Assembly: GCF_003852515.1 (NCBI RefSeq)
Contig: NZ_QAJK01000060.1
Location: forward strand, 1-64,000
Origin: Variovorax sp. KBW07
GTDB taxonomy: Bacteria; Pseudomonadota; Gammaproteobacteria; Burkholderiales; Burkholderiaceae_C
Direction: 5' to 3'
Length of the DNA: 64,000 nucleotides
Positions 62,890 through 64,000 of the stretch are shown here, in pieces. How positions within the stretch are numbered: the first letter of the stretch is position 1; every line of letters begins with the position of its first letter. The position numbers were made by a program, and so were the translations under genes. Under the pieces are notes generated by a model that was not told where the DNA came from, did not search any database, and saw only the letters and a list, made by a program, of their open reading frames with translations.

Positions 62890-64000
62890 TCAGGCGCCGG
62901 CCGCAGCGGCGGCCCGCTGCTTGCGCGCCAGCCAGATCAATGCGATGCCGGTCAGCGCCACCGGCACCAGCGAGCCATAGTTGAGCAACTGCCAGCCCTG
63001 GGTCGTGACCAGCACGCCCGAGGCGAACGAGGTCAGCGCCAGCGTGGCGAACACGCAGAAGTTGAGCGCGCCCTGCGCCCGGTCGCGCTCTTCGGGCGTG
63101 TAGGCCGTGAGCGACAGCGTCGTGCTGCCGGTGAACAGAAAATTCCAGCCTACGCCCAACAGGCACAGCGCCACGATGAAGTGATGCAACTCGACGCCCG
63201 ACAGCGCGACCGCGATGCACCCGAGGTTGAGCGCCAGCCCCACGCCCATCACCGGCAACGCGCCGAAGCGGCGGATCAGGTGGCCGGTGAAGAAGCCCGG
63301 CGCGAACATGCCGATCACGTGCCATTCGAGCACCAGCGCGGCGTCGGAAAAAGGCAGGCTGCACAGCTGCATCGCAATCGGCGTGGCCGCCATCAGCAGG
63401 TTCATCACGCCATAGCCCAGTGCGCCCGAGGCGGCCGCCACGATGAACACCGGCTGCCGCATGATCTCGCGCAACGGCCGGCCGCCCGCCGATTCCTTGC
63501 GCGTCGGGGCCGCGGGGAATTCGATGAAGTGCATCACCGCCATCGACAGCAGCGCCACCGCGGCCAGCGCGATGTACGCGCCCGCGAACGGCACCGGGAA
63601 GAGCTCGCGCGTGACGGTCGCCAGGTTGGGTCCCGCGACCGCGCCGATCAGTCCGCCCGCCATCACCATCGAGACGGCTTTCTCGCGCCAGGCCGGTGCC
63701 GCGAGCTCGGCCGCGGCGAAGCGGTAGAGCCCGGCATTGGCGTTGTAGTAGCCCGCGACCACCGTGGCGAAGCACAGCAGCCAGAAGTTCTTCGAAGCCG
63801 CGGCGTAAGCGCACAGCAGCGCCGACGCCACGGCCACCGCCAGCCCGATCTGGAACGAGCCGCGGCGGCCGAAGCGCTGCTGCGTGCGCGCCACCAGCCC
63901 GGTGGAAAGCGCGCCGCCCACCACATAGCCCATGACCGGCAGCGTCGCCATCCAGCCGCGCGGCGCGATGCCGAGGCCGACCAGCCCGTTGATGGCAATG
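62890..64000 (-). CDS. MFS transporter (5' end beyond the window)
   Basis: The frame is open to the window edge, so the N terminus is missing; about 370 residues are visible. About 10 membrane helices are seen, e.g. GSFQIGLAVAVASALLCAYA, FIVAAASGALGYGVMNLLMA and HFIVALCLLGVGWNFLFTGS. The residues before the in-frame ATG at 63951 (AINGLVGLGIAPRGW) continue the same protein, so this ATG is internal. MFS fold, substrate unknown. It is convergent with the hydrolase, 22 nt apart. Confidence 0.85.
   Translation of the reverse strand, partial: IAINGLVGLGIAPRGWMATLPVMGYVVGGALSTGLVARTQQRFGRRGSFQIGLAVAVASALLCAYAAASKNFWLLCFATVVAGYYNANAGLYRFAAAELAAPAWREKAVSMVMAGGLIGAVAGPNLATVTRELFPVPFAGAYIALAAVALLSMAVMHFIEFPAAPTRKESAGGRPLREIMRQPVFIVAAASGALGYGVMNLLMAATPIAMQLCSLPFSDAALVLEWHVIGMFAPGFFTGHLIRRFGALPVMGVGLALNLGCIAVALSGVELHHFIVALCLLGVGWNFLFTGSTTLSLTAYTPEERDRAQGALNFCVFATLALTSFASGVLVTTQGWQLLNYGSLVPVALTGIALIWLARKQRAAAAAGA

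Overview
This is a high-GC betaproteobacterial chromosome segment, most likely from a Comamonadaceae species close to Variovorax. The evidence is the gyrB-dnaN-dnaA / rpmH-rnpA-yidD-yidC-mnmE block, a metXW operon behind a SAM-II riboswitch, a kdsD-kdsC-lptC operon, and protein sequences typical of that group. The genus is an inference; the class is secure. I see no rRNA, tRNA, CRISPR array, insertion sequence or prophage. The window is ordinary core chromosome with several accessory operons.

Left part (1-11.4 kb): a VOC-domain gene broken by a nonsense codon; a TctE/TctD-like two-component system; a divergent lipid-type cluster (alpha/beta hydrolase, acyl carrier protein, ketoacyl synthase, fatty-acid-hydroxylase-superfamily membrane enzyme, then a GNAT acetyltransferase); a copper module (copA, divergent copZ-cueR, two CueR-type operators); and a TerB/DUF697 protein. 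A gene-free AT-rich stretch at 11.46-11.83 kb has two perfect DnaA boxes and a DnaA-trio-like repeat and looks like a replication origin, although dnaA lies about 30 kb away.

12-27 kb: creB-creC, an uncharacterised membrane-anchored protein, and an opposing creD / membrane-bound GH3 / PBP1A operon. A perfect cre-tag lies between creD and a divergent operon for a VIT-VWA protein with a PEP-CTERM-like tail, a dedicated exosortase, an EpsI-like partner and a monofunctional GT51 glycosyltransferase. The region reads as one envelope-stress and cell-surface locus. GNAT and pirin genes follow.

27-37 kb: a Spy/CpxP-like periplasmic protein, a ybhP-clsB-ybhN cardiolipin operon, a phasin-like gene with a TGCA palindrome in its promoter, a metallophosphoesterase, two tandem secreted paralogues, small membrane proteins and a DUF3883 nuclease-like gene behind gyrB.

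37-64 kb: the replication and ribosome block; then a cyclic-nucleotide-binding-fold protein, a zinc-ribbon protein, a CPA2 antiporter, kdsD-kdsC-lptC, an SDR, a glycine-rich RRM protein with a hairpin over its ribosome binding site, a manganese riboswitch with a GDT1-family exporter, SAM-II-metX-metW, YigZ, a voltage-gated-type potassium channel, a bactofilin, a DUF72 protein, an M20 peptidase with a monoacylglycerol-lipase-like hydrolase, and an MFS transporter cut by the window edge.
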